Of a stretch of DNA of 64,000 nucleotides, positions 25,138 to 34,700 are shown piece after piece (position 1 is the stretch's first letter; the number at the start of each line of letters is the position of its first letter). The DNA lies in contig JAXGPP010000004.1 of the NCBI GenBank assembly GCA_040766885.1, positions 248,001 to 312,000 on the forward strand. Reading direction: 5' to 3'. This DNA comes from JAXGPP01 sp040766885. GTDB taxonomy: Bacteria; Planctomycetota; Planctomycetia; Pirellulales; Thermoguttaceae. Below the pieces are notes generated by a model. That model saw nothing but the letters and a program-made list of their open reading frames with translations, ran no database searches and was not told the DNA's origin. A program made the translations under genes and the position numbers.

Positions 25138-27267
25138 TCAAGAGGCAGAGCGGCCCCCGGCCAGCCGCATGCCGTTGAGTGTCACCAGCAAGCTTGCTCC
25201 GACATCCGCCGCCACCGCCATCCACATCGTGGCCAATCCCGACGCCGCCAGGAGCAGTACCAGCCCCTTGGTCGCCAGCGCCAGAACAATGTTCTGCCCC
25301 AACACGCGGCGAACGCGACGACCGAGGAGAACCAGTTCGACCAACCTCCCCAAATCGGGAGTCATGACCACGATGTCGGCCGTCTCCAGGGCTGTGTCGC
25401 TCGATTGTGATCCCACCGCAATGCCGACGCTCGCTGCCGCCAGCGCGGGGGCGTCGTTTACTCCGTCGCCTACCATGGCCAAATGGTGAAAGCGGTCCAC
25501 CAATTGCTGCACAACTTCGACCTTGTCTTCCGGCAGCAACTCGGCATGGACCTCGTCAATACCGAGTTCGGTCGCCAGCCGCGACGCCACCGCGCGGCTG
25601 TCACCCGAAAGCATTGCGATCGGGCGGATGCCGATCCGTTTTAGCCCTTCAATTGCCCCCGCGGCTTCCGGGCGGGGAAGGTCTGCCATTCGAATCGTGC
25701 CCCATAGGCCTTTTTCGTCTCCCACCAGAGCCAGGGTTTCGGCCGAGAGGTCGGCCGGAAGAGGCGAGACCGGCAGCCCTTGTTCGTGAAACAGCCGCGG
25801 GCTGCCGACAAACAGGACGCGACCGCCGACGGTTCCGCGAACGCCGAACCCGCGAATCGCGGCAAACTCAGCGACTTCCGGGATCGGCAGTCCCCGTTGG
25901 GTGGCGGCCGCGGCGATCGCCCGAGCCAACGGGTGCTCGCTGTGATTCTCGAGGGCGGCGGCCGCGGCGAGCACCTCGTCCGCGGTATGTCCGGACGCCG
26001 GCTCGACTCCCGTTACCCGTGGCGCGGCCGTGGTAAGCGTTCCCGTCTTGTCGATGGCGAGGGCTTCGATTCGGCCAGCATTTTCAAGATGCACGCCCCC
26101 TTTGACGAGTATTCCTCGCCGCGCCGCGTAGAACAGCCCACAGACGATCGTTACCGGGGTCGAGATCACCAGGGCGCAGGGACACGCGATCACCAGCAAT
26201 ACCAGCCCGCGATGCAACCATTCAGTCCACGGCGTGGCGGCACCCCACGACAGGCCGATGGATGCCAGCAGTGGCGGGCCAAAGGCCACGAGCACTGCCA
26301 GGGCAATCACAATCGGGGTGTAGCGGTGGGCAAAAGCGTCGACAAACCGCTGCGTTGGCGACCGGGCCGCCTGGGCCTGGGCTACCAGCCGCGCGATGTG
26401 CGCCAGGGTCGAGGAGTCGGCGGTCCGCCAGGCCTCGATTTGGATCGAGCTTTCGCCGTTGAGCGACCCGGCGAAGACCAAATCGCCGGGCTCCTTCTCA
26501 ACCGGCATGCTCTCGCCGGTGATTGGCGCCTGATTGACGCTGGAACTCCCTTCACGGATTGTGCCGTCGACCGGCACGCGCTCGCCGGGACGGACGAGCA
26601 CTCGGTCCCCTACAGCGATCCGTGCGACCTCGACGTCGATAATCTCGCGGTCGCGGACGAGGTGGGCGATTTTGGGGGCCATTTCCACGAGCGACCGGAC
26701 CGTGCGGCGGGCGCGGTCCATACTGAACGATTCCATCCACAGCGCGACGCCGAACAGAAACATGGCCGTGGCAGCCTCGAAGTAGTCGCCGATGCCGATC
26801 GCCCCCGCCGCCGCGACGGTCATCAGCACATTCATGTCGAGCAGCCTCGCCCTGACGGCTCTTCCGGCCGCGCGGGCCACCGGCAGCGACGAGATGAGCG
26901 TCGAGGCGATCGCCAATCCCGGGACGACCGTCGCGCTGGCCCATCCCGCCGCGTGCAACGCCAACGCCGCAGCCAACAGCGCGCCACCCGCGGTAGTAGT
27001 CGGCCGCCAGCGCGGCGACGGGGCGCGGACTTCGATCGGCCGCGGCGTCAGGAGTGGTTCCGCTTCGAAACCCGTGGCGCGGATCTCGACGGCAATCTGC
27101 TGCAGGTCGATGTGCTGCGGGACGAACTCAACTTCCAGCGTCCGGCCGACGTAGTCGGGGGCGAGCGATACCACACCCGGCAGTCGACGGAGCGCTTTTT
27201 CGATAATCGCCGTCTCGTCGGGGCAGTCGAGCGCCGAGATGTAGACCGTACCCTTCTGAGAATTCAT
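25138..27267 (-). CDS. Zn2+/Cd2+/Pb2+-type P-type ATPase
   Basis: Pumps divalent heavy metals out of the cytoplasm. The 709 residues begin with a degenerate heavy-metal-associated domain (about 8-70; LDCPDETAIIEKALRRLPGV), which keeps only the first Cys of CxxC, as in many ZntA-like pumps. The membrane CPC motif (ACPCALVIS, about 360) and the phosphorylation site DKTGTLT (Asp about 405) follow, then the hinge VGDGVNDAPALAAA. The last helix has AADVGASLLVTLNGMRL, with the Asp typical of Zn/Cd pumps rather than Cu pumps. Begins 5 bases after the stop of the OleB-like gene, so they form a two-gene operon. No metal regulator is adjacent. Confidence 0.95.
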   Translation of the reverse strand: MNSQKGTVYISALDCPDETAIIEKALRRLPGVVSLAPDYVGRTLEVEFVPQHIDLQQIAVEIRATGFEAEPLLTPRPIEVRAPSPRWRPTTTAGGALLAAALALHAAGWASATVVPGLAIASTLISSLPVARAAGRAVRARLLDMNVLMTVAAAGAIGIGDYFEAATAMFLFGVALWMESFSMDRARRTVRSLVEMAPKIAHLVRDREIIDVEVARIAVGDRVLVRPGERVPVDGTIREGSSSVNQAPITGESMPVEKEPGDLVFAGSLNGESSIQIEAWRTADSSTLAHIARLVAQAQAARSPTQRFVDAFAHRYTPIVIALAVLVAFGPPLLASIGLSWGAATPWTEWLHRGLVLLVIACPCALVISTPVTIVCGLFYAARRGILVKGGVHLENAGRIEALAIDKTGTLTTAAPRVTGVEPASGHTADEVLAAAAALENHSEHPLARAIAAAATQRGLPIPEVAEFAAIRGFGVRGTVGGRVLFVGSPRLFHEQGLPVSPLPADLSAETLALVGDEKGLWGTIRMADLPRPEAAGAIEGLKRIGIRPIAMLSGDSRAVASRLATELGIDEVHAELLPEDKVEVVQQLVDRFHHLAMVGDGVNDAPALAAASVGIAVGSQSSDTALETADIVVMTPDLGRLVELVLLGRRVRRVLGQNIVLALATKGLVLLLAASGLATMWMAVAADVGASLLVTLNGMRLAGGRSAS

Positions 27268-27272
27268 CGCCG

Positions 27273-28145
27273 TCAGATCGCGTGGCGAGCGAAGAAATCC
27301 CCGATCAGCGGAACGACCTGCTCGGGGGCGTCTTCAATCAGATAGTGGCCCGCGTCGGGCAATCGGTGGACTTCGGCGGCCGGAAAGATCTCGATGAAAC
27401 GCTGCAAGAAATCGGGCGTGAAGCACCAGTCGCGCATCCCCCAGATCAGGCACACTGGATGTTCGCGGAAGCGGCCGATCTCCTGCTCCATCCGCAACAG
27501 CGTCGAATAGCTCGTGTGGCGGGAATCGAGGGGAATGTCGCACACAAACCGGTAGATGGCGACTCGACTGCTCCACGAATCGTACGGTGCCGCCAGTCCC
27601 TCGCGGACCGGGCCGGCGAGCGGCTTTTCGGCCGCCTGCCGCAGGGCCGCTCGGATGAACAGGTTGAACCCCTGCACGGCAACCTGGCCCAGCAACGGTA
27701 CGTGGCAGAGCCGAATCCGGCGTGGACAACGTCGGGCGCGAAAGGCAGCCGTATTCATCAACACGAAGCGGCGGAACCGCTCGGGGATTTCGATCGCCGC
27801 GCCCATGCCGATCGCGCCCCCCCAGTCGTGCGCGACGAGCGATACGTCGTGCAGGTCGAGTTGCTCGACGAATCGGCGCAGATCCTCGATGCGCCGCGCG
27901 AGCGTGTATGGATACTGATCGGGCGACGGCTTGTCAGACAGTCCGCAGCCGATGTGATCGACGGCGATGACGCGGTAGCGGTCGCGGAGGCCCTTGATTA
28001 CATCGCGCCAGAGAAATGTCCACGTCGGATTGCCGTGGACCAGCAGGAGCACCGGTCCCTGGCCCTCATCAAGGTAATGGTAGCGGTGGCCGTCGATTTC
28101 GACGAACCGGGATTCAAACGGGTAGAGTGCGCGCCAATCGTTCAT
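27273..28145 (-). CDS. OleB-like / haloalkane-dehalogenase-type alpha/beta hydrolase
   Basis: 290 residues, cytoplasmic. Oxyanion motif HGNPTWTFLW at about 37-46, nucleophile elbow VAHDWGG with Asp107 (not Ser), catalytic His267 in DAGHYLIED. An Asp nucleophile marks the haloalkane dehalogenase subfamily. The stretches DHIGCGLSDKP, LNTAAF and YDSWSSRVAIYRFVCDIPL resemble OleB, the beta-lactone decarboxylase that makes long-chain olefins. OleA, OleC and OleD are not in the window, so this may be a separated OleB or a dehalogenase. ATG 28145 is chosen over TTG 28181, matching the family N-terminus. Shares an operon with the metal pump 5 bases downstream. Confidence 0.85.
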   Translation of the reverse strand: MNDWRALYPFESRFVEIDGHRYHYLDEGQGPVLLLVHGNPTWTFLWRDVIKGLRDRYRVIAVDHIGCGLSDKPSPDQYPYTLARRIEDLRRFVEQLDLHDVSLVAHDWGGAIGMGAAIEIPERFRRFVLMNTAAFRARRCPRRIRLCHVPLLGQVAVQGFNLFIRAALRQAAEKPLAGPVREGLAAPYDSWSSRVAIYRFVCDIPLDSRHTSYSTLLRMEQEIGRFREHPVCLIWGMRDWCFTPDFLQRFIEIFPAAEVHRLPDAGHYLIEDAPEQVVPLIGDFFARHAI

Positions 28146-28229
28146 GGGTGAAGTATACGAAGGCGCGCGGACAATCAGCAAGCACGGGCCCGAGATCGCT
28201 CCGATTGACGCAGAAGCTGCCGCCGCCAG

Positions 28230-29801
28230 CTATTCGACCGTGGCCCGATTGGCGAGATCTTGCCAGTAGTCGCGGGCCTGGCGGTGAAATTCAAGCGTCT
28301 CCCGCTGCTGGTCGTCGTCGGCAGTGCGAATCTGCCGGGCTCGCTCGAACACCCAGTCGAGAAAGAACTGGCCAGCCTGCTTACTGATCCGCGGTTGTTC
28401 GCCGATTTCGACGTAGTAGGGCCCGGTCATCGCGAAGCGATACGTCTTCTCGACATCGGTGACTGCCCGCAACAGGAACCAACCGCTCTCGGAGAACTCC
28501 AGCGTGGGCAGGCGGCCCGATTTGGCGTACTCATCAAACCGGATCGATCGCTCAACCTGGCCGTTCCTCACGATCTCCATGTACGAGATCTTGTCGCGGG
28601 TGGAGAGGGTGACCGCCGGCTCGAGCAACAGGCTGTCCCCCTTGTCTGCGCGGAAGACGTGGCCGGGCAATTCGCCGTTCACGCTCGGGCGCAGCAGCGG
28701 ACCGTTCGTGATTGTCACGCGCCCGGCGCGGAGGCCTTCCCACCACTTCTGGTAGCTGAAAGGGCCGTCGACGTGCACGTAGACGCGATTGTAGCCCACC
28801 GGATTGGGACCCACTCCGGAACCACTGCCGGCGCTGGGTGGGATCCGCAGCCCGCACTCCAGCAGCCGGAAGTAAAGATCTTGGGACCACCGGGCGTTGC
28901 CCCACGGTCCGGGATAGAGGGCCATGTCGCGGGCCTTTCCTCCCTGCTCGCCGGCAAGCGACGTCTCACGGCCCAGGCGTCGATGGGCGACCTGGATCGA
29001 GTCAACCTGTCCATGAGCGACCAGCAGCGGCAGGTCCCACCAATAGGGCGCGGTGACGTCGACCCAACCCAAGGGCGTTTCGTGGGCCCGCTTGAGTTGC
29101 TCAACCGGGCTCGGGTATTCCTGCTTCTCGGCTTTGAGGATCAGCGGTGCCGCCTGGTTGAGCAGCAGCCACTCGCCGCCGGGCCGGTTCTGCCCTCCGC
29201 ACAGGAGGTGATAGAACCGACTGCCCTCGAAGCCGATGAGCGGCGTCTCCGGCAGCTTGCGCTTGGCCCACCAGTTCTCGTCGTTCCACCAGGTCGCCAC
29301 GGGCGCGACGTGGAGGTCCTCGGCCGTCAGCACCAACTCGATGCCTTTGAGCGCGCGGCGAATGTCCAGGTCACCCGACCACCAGCCGTCGTCCGACATT
29401 CGGGTGAAGCGGCGGATTTCGATCCTTTTGAAGTCCTTGCCGAAGGGCTTCATGGTGAAATGGCCGCCCACTGTGATGCATTCGGGGCCCGCTTCCACCT
29501 CAAACTGGTAGTTGCCCTGCGGCAGGTCGAGTGTGATCGTGCCTGGCAAGGCGAAGTGATCGTTCCAGAAAGGGACCCGCGGTGGTTTGTGGGGCCGCCC
29601 CGCCGCGTTGCGCAGATGCATCCGGCAGGCAATCGGCTGCCCCGTGTCCTTGTCGACCACCGTGAACTGAAGCTGGCCGCCGATCGCCCAGGCGTCCTGC
29701 GCCGGGAGCGAATAGATCGTGGCGAGGGCGGCAATTGGTAATAGAAGGCGCAAAACGACGGAGACTGTACTCAACGGCCTCCCCTTCGGCAGAATCGTCA
29801 T
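28230..29801 (-). CDS. Secreted hypothetical protein, CehA/McbA-like
   Basis: 523 residues. Signal peptide about 13-38 (VVLRLLLPIAALATIYSLPA ending AWA) is followed by a carboxypeptidase-regulatory-like beta domain (about 40-115; LQFTVVDKDTGQPIACRMHL). A larger domain then starts with DGWWSGDLDIRRALKGIELVLTAEDLHVAP, which resembles planctomycete CehA/McbA (PHP-fold) proteins, but the usual HxH metal site is not obvious. A segment near the middle (YPGPWGNARWSQDLYFRLLECG) is shared by these planctomycete-only secreted proteins, as far as I recognise. ATG 29801 gives a clean signal peptide; the upstream frame runs into the dnaJ promoter. Function unknown. Confidence 0.75.
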   Translation of the reverse strand: MTILPKGRPLSTVSVVLRLLLPIAALATIYSLPAQDAWAIGGQLQFTVVDKDTGQPIACRMHLRNAAGRPHKPPRVPFWNDHFALPGTITLDLPQGNYQFEVEAGPECITVGGHFTMKPFGKDFKRIEIRRFTRMSDDGWWSGDLDIRRALKGIELVLTAEDLHVAPVATWWNDENWWAKRKLPETPLIGFEGSRFYHLLCGGQNRPGGEWLLLNQAAPLILKAEKQEYPSPVEQLKRAHETPLGWVDVTAPYWWDLPLLVAHGQVDSIQVAHRRLGRETSLAGEQGGKARDMALYPGPWGNARWSQDLYFRLLECGLRIPPSAGSGSGVGPNPVGYNRVYVHVDGPFSYQKWWEGLRAGRVTITNGPLLRPSVNGELPGHVFRADKGDSLLLEPAVTLSTRDKISYMEIVRNGQVERSIRFDEYAKSGRLPTLEFSESGWFLLRAVTDVEKTYRFAMTGPYYVEIGEQPRISKQAGQFFLDWVFERARQIRTADDDQQRETLEFHRQARDYWQDLANRATVE

Positions 29802-29886
29802 GTTCGGCCGCTTCAAGACGGGTGAAAGCGGCTTTTGTCCTCGGCCGATCCACCCAATCGAGCGGAAATCGGTCTGCGGAGTTGGC

Positions 29887-29916
29887 TTGCTGGACGCGGA
29901 ACCCACGCGCTACAAT
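29887..29916 (+). promoter_or_regulatory. Candidate promoter of the dnaJ-rnpA-yidD operon
   Basis: TTGCTG (29887-29892), an 18-bp spacer and TACAAT (29911-29916) lie about 55 bases upstream of the dnaJ start. The site lies upstream of the divergent secreted-protein gene as well. No CIRCE-type heat-shock repeat is seen. Confidence 0.45.
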
Positions 29917-29970
29917 AGCACGCAGCGGACCCCGCTGCCGCAACTGCTGAAAAGGGAACTCTGGCGCACC

Positions 29971-30945
29971 ATGGCCGAAGACTACTACAAGACCCTGGGA
30001 GTCAACCGCAACGCTTCCCAAGCCGAAATCCAGAAAGCGTATCGGGATTTGGCACGGAAGCACCATCCCGACCGAAATCCGGACGATCCCGCAGCAAAGA
30101 AAAAATTCCAGGAGATCCAGGCCGCGTTCGATGTGCTGAATGACCCCAAGAAGCGGGAACTGTATGACCGTTACGGCAGCGCCTTTGAGCACATGGGGAG
30201 CGGCGGGCCGCGAGGCGGGCCGGGTTGGGGTGCCGGTCCGGGGCAAGGGCCGGGCGGCGAGTTCAACTTTGAGGACATCGACTTCGGGCAGTTCTTCGGC
30301 GATCGCTTCGGCGGGCAGAGCGGCATCGACCTCGGCAGCCTCTTTGGCCAATTTGCCACCGGCGGGCGGGCGAAAAAACGTTCGGCTCGAGGGCGGGCCC
30401 GCGGGTCGGATCTAGTCCATGAGTTGGAGGTCCCCTTCACCTTGTCGATCACCGGCGGAGTTGTCGAGATCGGCTTGCCAGGGCGGCAGGGTACGATCGA
30501 AGTGAAGATCCCGCCCGGCATCGAAGATGGCAAGAAGATCCGCCTGCGCGGTCAGGGGGAACCAGCGCCCGGCGGTACGCCTGGAGACCTGTTGATCAAC
30601 ATCCGCGTGGCGCCCCATCCGCATTTCACGCGACGTGGCAACCACCTGCACGTCCGTGTTCCCGTGACGTTGGCAGAGGCCACGCTGGGCGCGAAGATTG
30701 ACGTGCCCACGCCCAACGGAACGGTTTCGGTCCGCATTCCGCCGGGAACGTCGAGCGGAACCAAGCTTCGCGTTAAAGGGCAGGGTGTGGCGACCAAGGG
30801 GACCGCACCCGGCGATCTGATGGCCGAGGTGATGATTGTGGTGCCGAAAAGCATTGACGATCGCGCGGGCGACCTGATCCGTCAATTGGACAGCCATTGG
30901 AAGCAGACCGGGTCGCACGATCCGCGGGCCGATCTGCGATGGTAG
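29971..30945 (+). CDS. DnaJ-class co-chaperone, CbpA type
   Basis: Delivers clients to DnaK and stimulates its ATPase. The 324 residues carry an N-terminal J domain (about 4-70) with the HPD motif in ARKHHPDRNPDDP. A Gly/Phe-rich region (about 75-145) follows, then two C-terminal substrate-binding beta domains (about 150-305; IPPGIEDGKKIRLRGQG and IPPGTSSGTKLRVKGQG). The Cys-rich zinc domain of DnaJ is absent, which makes this the CbpA class. ATG 29971 is used because the J domain begins directly after it. Its 3' end overlaps rnpA by 7 bp. Confidence 0.95.
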   Translation: MAEDYYKTLGVNRNASQAEIQKAYRDLARKHHPDRNPDDPAAKKKFQEIQAAFDVLNDPKKRELYDRYGSAFEHMGSGGPRGGPGWGAGPGQGPGGEFNFEDIDFGQFFGDRFGGQSGIDLGSLFGQFATGGRAKKRSARGRARGSDLVHELEVPFTLSITGGVVEIGLPGRQGTIEVKIPPGIEDGKKIRLRGQGEPAPGGTPGDLLINIRVAPHPHFTRRGNHLHVRVPVTLAEATLGAKIDVPTPNGTVSVRIPPGTSSGTKLRVKGQGVATKGTAPGDLMAEVMIVVPKSIDDRAGDLIRQLDSHWKQTGSHDPRADLRW

Positions 30946-31322
30946 CCGACGAGCGTTTCCGCCGCGAATACCGGATCCGCAAAGGGGCCGATTTCGAGCG
31001 GGCCTATCGATTGCGCGCGACCGCCGCCGATCAATGGCTGCTTGTGTTCGGACACGAGAGCGGCCTGCCCCATCCGCGGTTGGGGCTGTCGGTATCACGG
31101 AAGGTGGGGGGAGCTGTCGAGCGCAACCGCTGGAAGCGACTCATCCGCGAAGCCTTTCGCCTCAGCCGGCGGCAATTGCCACCCGGCCTCGACCTGGTGG
31201 TGATTCCCCGGCAGTCGGAGCCTCCCCACCTGAGGGAACTTGAGAAGTCGCTGGTCGGCTTGGCGCATCGGGTGGTGAGGAAGATCGCCCGCTCCGCCGA
31301 GTCGCGCGATGGGAGTTGCTGA
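30939..31322 (+). CDS. rnpA: Ribonuclease P protein component
   Basis: Protein subunit that helps the RNase P RNA process tRNA 5' ends. The 127 residues have the opening RFRREYRIRKGADFERAY and the RNA-binding signature SRKVGGAVERNRWKRLIREAFR (about 50-71). ATG 30939 lies inside the end of dnaJ (7-bp overlap), so translation is probably coupled. In most bacteria rnpA follows rpmH near dnaA; here it is joined to a chaperone gene and only yidD of the usual neighbours is kept. Confidence 0.93.
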   Translation: MVADERFRREYRIRKGADFERAYRLRATAADQWLLVFGHESGLPHPRLGLSVSRKVGGAVERNRWKRLIREAFRLSRRQLPPGLDLVVIPRQSEPPHLRELEKSLVGLAHRVVRKIARSAESRDGSC

Positions 31323-31605
31323 GCTCATCATGGCAAATCGCCAGATCGCCAGTGGCGCGGCGAAATTCCGGCTACTGCTTGCCCTGATGTGGGGCTTCCC
31401 CGCTAATGTGCTCATCGGCTTGGTGCGCGTTTACCAGTACACAATCAGCCCGCTGATCGGCCAGCGCTGTCGGTTCTACCCGAGTTGCAGCAACTACTTC
31501 ATCGAGGCGGTCCGCAAGTACGGCGCCATTCGCGGATCGATCCGCGGCGTCTGGCGGATTCTGCGATGCAATCCCTGGAATCCGGGCGGCATCGATCCCC
31601 CGTGA
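31309..31605 (+). CDS. yidD: Membrane protein insertion efficiency factor
   Basis: Small protein that assists YidC/Sec-dependent insertion of membrane proteins at the inner face of the membrane. The diagnostic core YQYTISPLIGQRCRFYPSCSNYFIEAVRKYG is present (given here in parts: YQYTISPLIG, then RCRFYPSCSNYF), with the end WRILRCNPWNPGGIDPP. An amphipathic N-terminal helix precedes it. ATG 31309 overlaps rnpA by 14 bp; ATG 31330 is an equally possible start. Gene order rnpA-yidD is common in bacteria and supports the call. yidC is not in the window. Confidence 0.93.
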   Translation: MGVAELIMANRQIASGAAKFRLLLALMWGFPANVLIGLVRVYQYTISPLIGQRCRFYPSCSNYFIEAVRKYGAIRGSIRGVWRILRCNPWNPGGIDPP

Positions 31606-31777
31606 CGGGCACCCTCAAGTCTTCTGTGAAAACCGGGGGAGCTGGTGACTGGCGGGCCGTAGCGTGTATAACTGGGAGATTCTTTAGGAAGCTTCAGCCG
31701 CTTCTTTCCGGCTGTCGGGCCAAGGACGCCGCTCCTCTGTCACCCGCTGCCGCCACTGTCGCGGGAGTCTTCTTTCC

Positions 31778-34700
31778 ATGCCGCTCGCCGATCGTTGCCG
31801 GAACGAGTTCTTCAGCGAATATCTTTCTCGTGGAGAGTCAATCGTCGACCAGGGCATGGTCGTCGCGCGGTCGAAAGGTCACAAGGCGGCCTTGGCGTTC
31901 GTCCCCGACAAAGGGCGGACTTATGAGGTGACGATTGACTGGAGCCGGGCTGGCGCAGGCGAGCTGCAGGCAGACTGTCAGTGCCGCGACTACAAGCGCG
32001 GCGACAACTGTGCCCATCTTTGGGCCGCCATCCTCGAAGCCGACCGTTTCGGCTGGACGGTGACCGCTTCGGGCAAGCGGCGCCTCCATATCTTCGAATT
32101 CGGCGACCCTGACGACCTCGACTACGACGAAGACCAGTATGTCGACGAGGACGACGAGGATGAAGAGTCTTACGACGAGGACTACGAAGATGAGGATGAA
32201 TACGGGGACGCCCCGCTTCCTGGTATGCCCATCTTCAGCGGCGCCCATTTGGGGCTGACCCGGCAGCCCTACCTCCCGCCAGCTCGCTCCTTGGGCGGAT
32301 TCGGTCCAAAGTCAACGACGAGAAAACCCGACTGGCACGAGCCTCTGCTGGCGTTGCAGAATTACTACGTGTCCTCCCCCGCAGCCGGGCTCTCTGTGGC
32401 GAAGGAGCGGGAGATCTTCTATCTGCTCGATCCGGTGCGAATGGCCGTTTCGAACCAGTTCACCATCTCGTTTGTCCGTCGCGAGCGAAAGATGAATGGT
32501 GAGTTCGGCAAGTTCAAGTCACTCCGCGTGGACCCGCCAAATATCGATAAGGAGTTCCAGGGAGAAGACCGCGAATTGCTCCGGCTTTTGACGCGACTGG
32601 GCACCAGTGAATACGGCGCAACGTACTGGTACCAGCCGCGCGTGGATCAGGCGACCCTGGACCCGTCGCTCTTTGAGTACGTGCTGCCTCGGTTGTGCGC
32701 CACGGGGCGGTTCTGCTTGTCTCTCGTCGATGAATCCGATGAGGTAGCCCTGCGGCCCCTGGCCTGGGATGACGGGCCGCCTTGGCGGTTCCGGGTGCGC
32801 GTCGCCGCCGAGCCGAAGTCGGGGCAGTGGATCATCAGCGGCGAGTATTACCGCGACGACGGTCAGCAGGTAATCAGGCCGGTGATGGTTCACGAAGCCG
32901 GCATCATCTTGATCGATGACCATTTCGCGCGTTTCGATGCAGGCCGGCACTTCGGCTGGGCGGCGATCCTCCACCACAACGAACTGCACGTTGCCGAGAA
33001 AGAACGCCGCGACTTTCTCTCGAAACTGGTCGAGGCCGGTGAATTGCCGGCGATCCGCTGGCCCGAAGAAACCGCGGTCGCTTTCGAACACGCCGCCCCG
33101 CAAGGCAAACTGCAGATCGACGCGCCCGTCGCCAATCAACCGCAGCGGCTTTGGGCGAGAATCTCCTTCCTCTACGGCGACCGGACCTTCCAAGTCGGCC
33201 AGCGCGCTGCGGGCGCAGTGGAGCCCGGCGAATTGAAGGTATCGCTTCGCGACCGCTCCCGTGAGGCAGAACTGCTGCGGCAACTGACCGAGGCCGGCCT
33301 GCGCCTGGAAATCGGCATGCCGAGCGGAGACGCATGGTTTCCGCACAAGACGCTTCCGCAGGTCGTCGAGCGCCTAGTGGCCGCCGGCTGGATGGTCGAG
33401 GCCGAGGGCCACCTGCTGCGGAAAGCGGGCGAGTTTCGCATCAGCGTGACGTCCGGAATCGACTGGTTCGAACTTGACGGCGCGCTAGAGTTCGACGGCC
33501 AGTCGGTCGCGTTTCCCGCGGTCATTGCCGCCCTCCGCGACGGCAATCGCTACGTGCGGCTGGACGACGGCACGCACGGCCTGCTGCCCGAAGAGTGGCT
33601 GGCTCAATTCAAGCGCCTGGCCGAATGGGGCCAGGCCGAAGGCGATATACTCCGCTTCCGGCCGTCGCAGGCGATGCTCCTCGACGCGATGCTCGCCGGG
33701 CAGGAGCAGGTGAAGTTCGATGAGCGCTTCGAGCAGGCCCGCGACAGGCTGCGATCGCTGCACGGCGTCGCCCCGCGTTCCGCTCCGGACGGATTCCAGG
33801 GCGCCCTCCGGCAGTACCAGCAGGAGGGGTTGGGCTGGCTCGACTTCCTCACCGAGTATGGATTCGGCGGCTGCCTGGCCGACGATATGGGCCTGGGAAA
33901 GACCGTGCAGGTGCTCGCGTTGCTCGAGGCGCGACGGACGCGGGAGCCGACCGACGGCCGGCGGCCGCCGTCGCTGGTCGTCGTGCCGCGGAGCCTGGTC
34001 TTCAACTGGATTGCCGAGGCCTCGCGATTCACGCCGCAGCTTCGCGTGCTCAACTTCACCGGGCTGGGGCGGAAGGAGCACATCGAGAAGCTCGATGATT
34101 TCGACCTCGTGATCACCACCTACGGCACCCTCCGCCGCGACGTGGCCCGGCTCAAGGATTACCGCTTTGACATGGCGATCCTCGACGAAGCGCAGGCAAT
34201 CAAGAACTCGCAGGCGCAAGTGGCCAAGGCCTGCCGGCTGCTCCAGGCGGATCACCACCTGGCGATGACCGGCACGCCGGTTGAGAACCACCTGGGCGAG
34301 CTATGGTCGCTGTTTGAATTCCTCAATCCGGGCATGCTTGGAAGCTCGCGGACGTTCCAGGCGGCGACGAAGGCCAACGGAGAAGGAAACGGGCAGGTCG
34401 AAGTCCTTGCCCGGGGCCTCGCGCCATTCATCCTCCGCCGCACGAAGCAGCAGGTGCTCAAGGAACTGCCCAAGAAACTCGAGCAGACCCTGTACTGCGA
34501 GCTGGAAGGAAAGGAGCGGCACCGCTACGACGAGCTCCGCGACTTCTACCGCGCCAGCCTGCAGAAGCGGATCGAGGAGAAGGGGCTCGAAAAGACCAAG
34601 ATCCACGTGCTCGAGGCCCTGCTCCGGCTCCGGCAGGCCGCTTGCCACACGGGACTGCTCGACAAGAAACTCGCCGACGGCCCCAGCGCCAAGCTGGAAC

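Noticed and set aside
25780..27345. 521-residue plus-strand frame opposite the P-type ATPase
   Set aside because: It is antisense to conserved DKTGTLT and CPC motifs and has no domain of its own.
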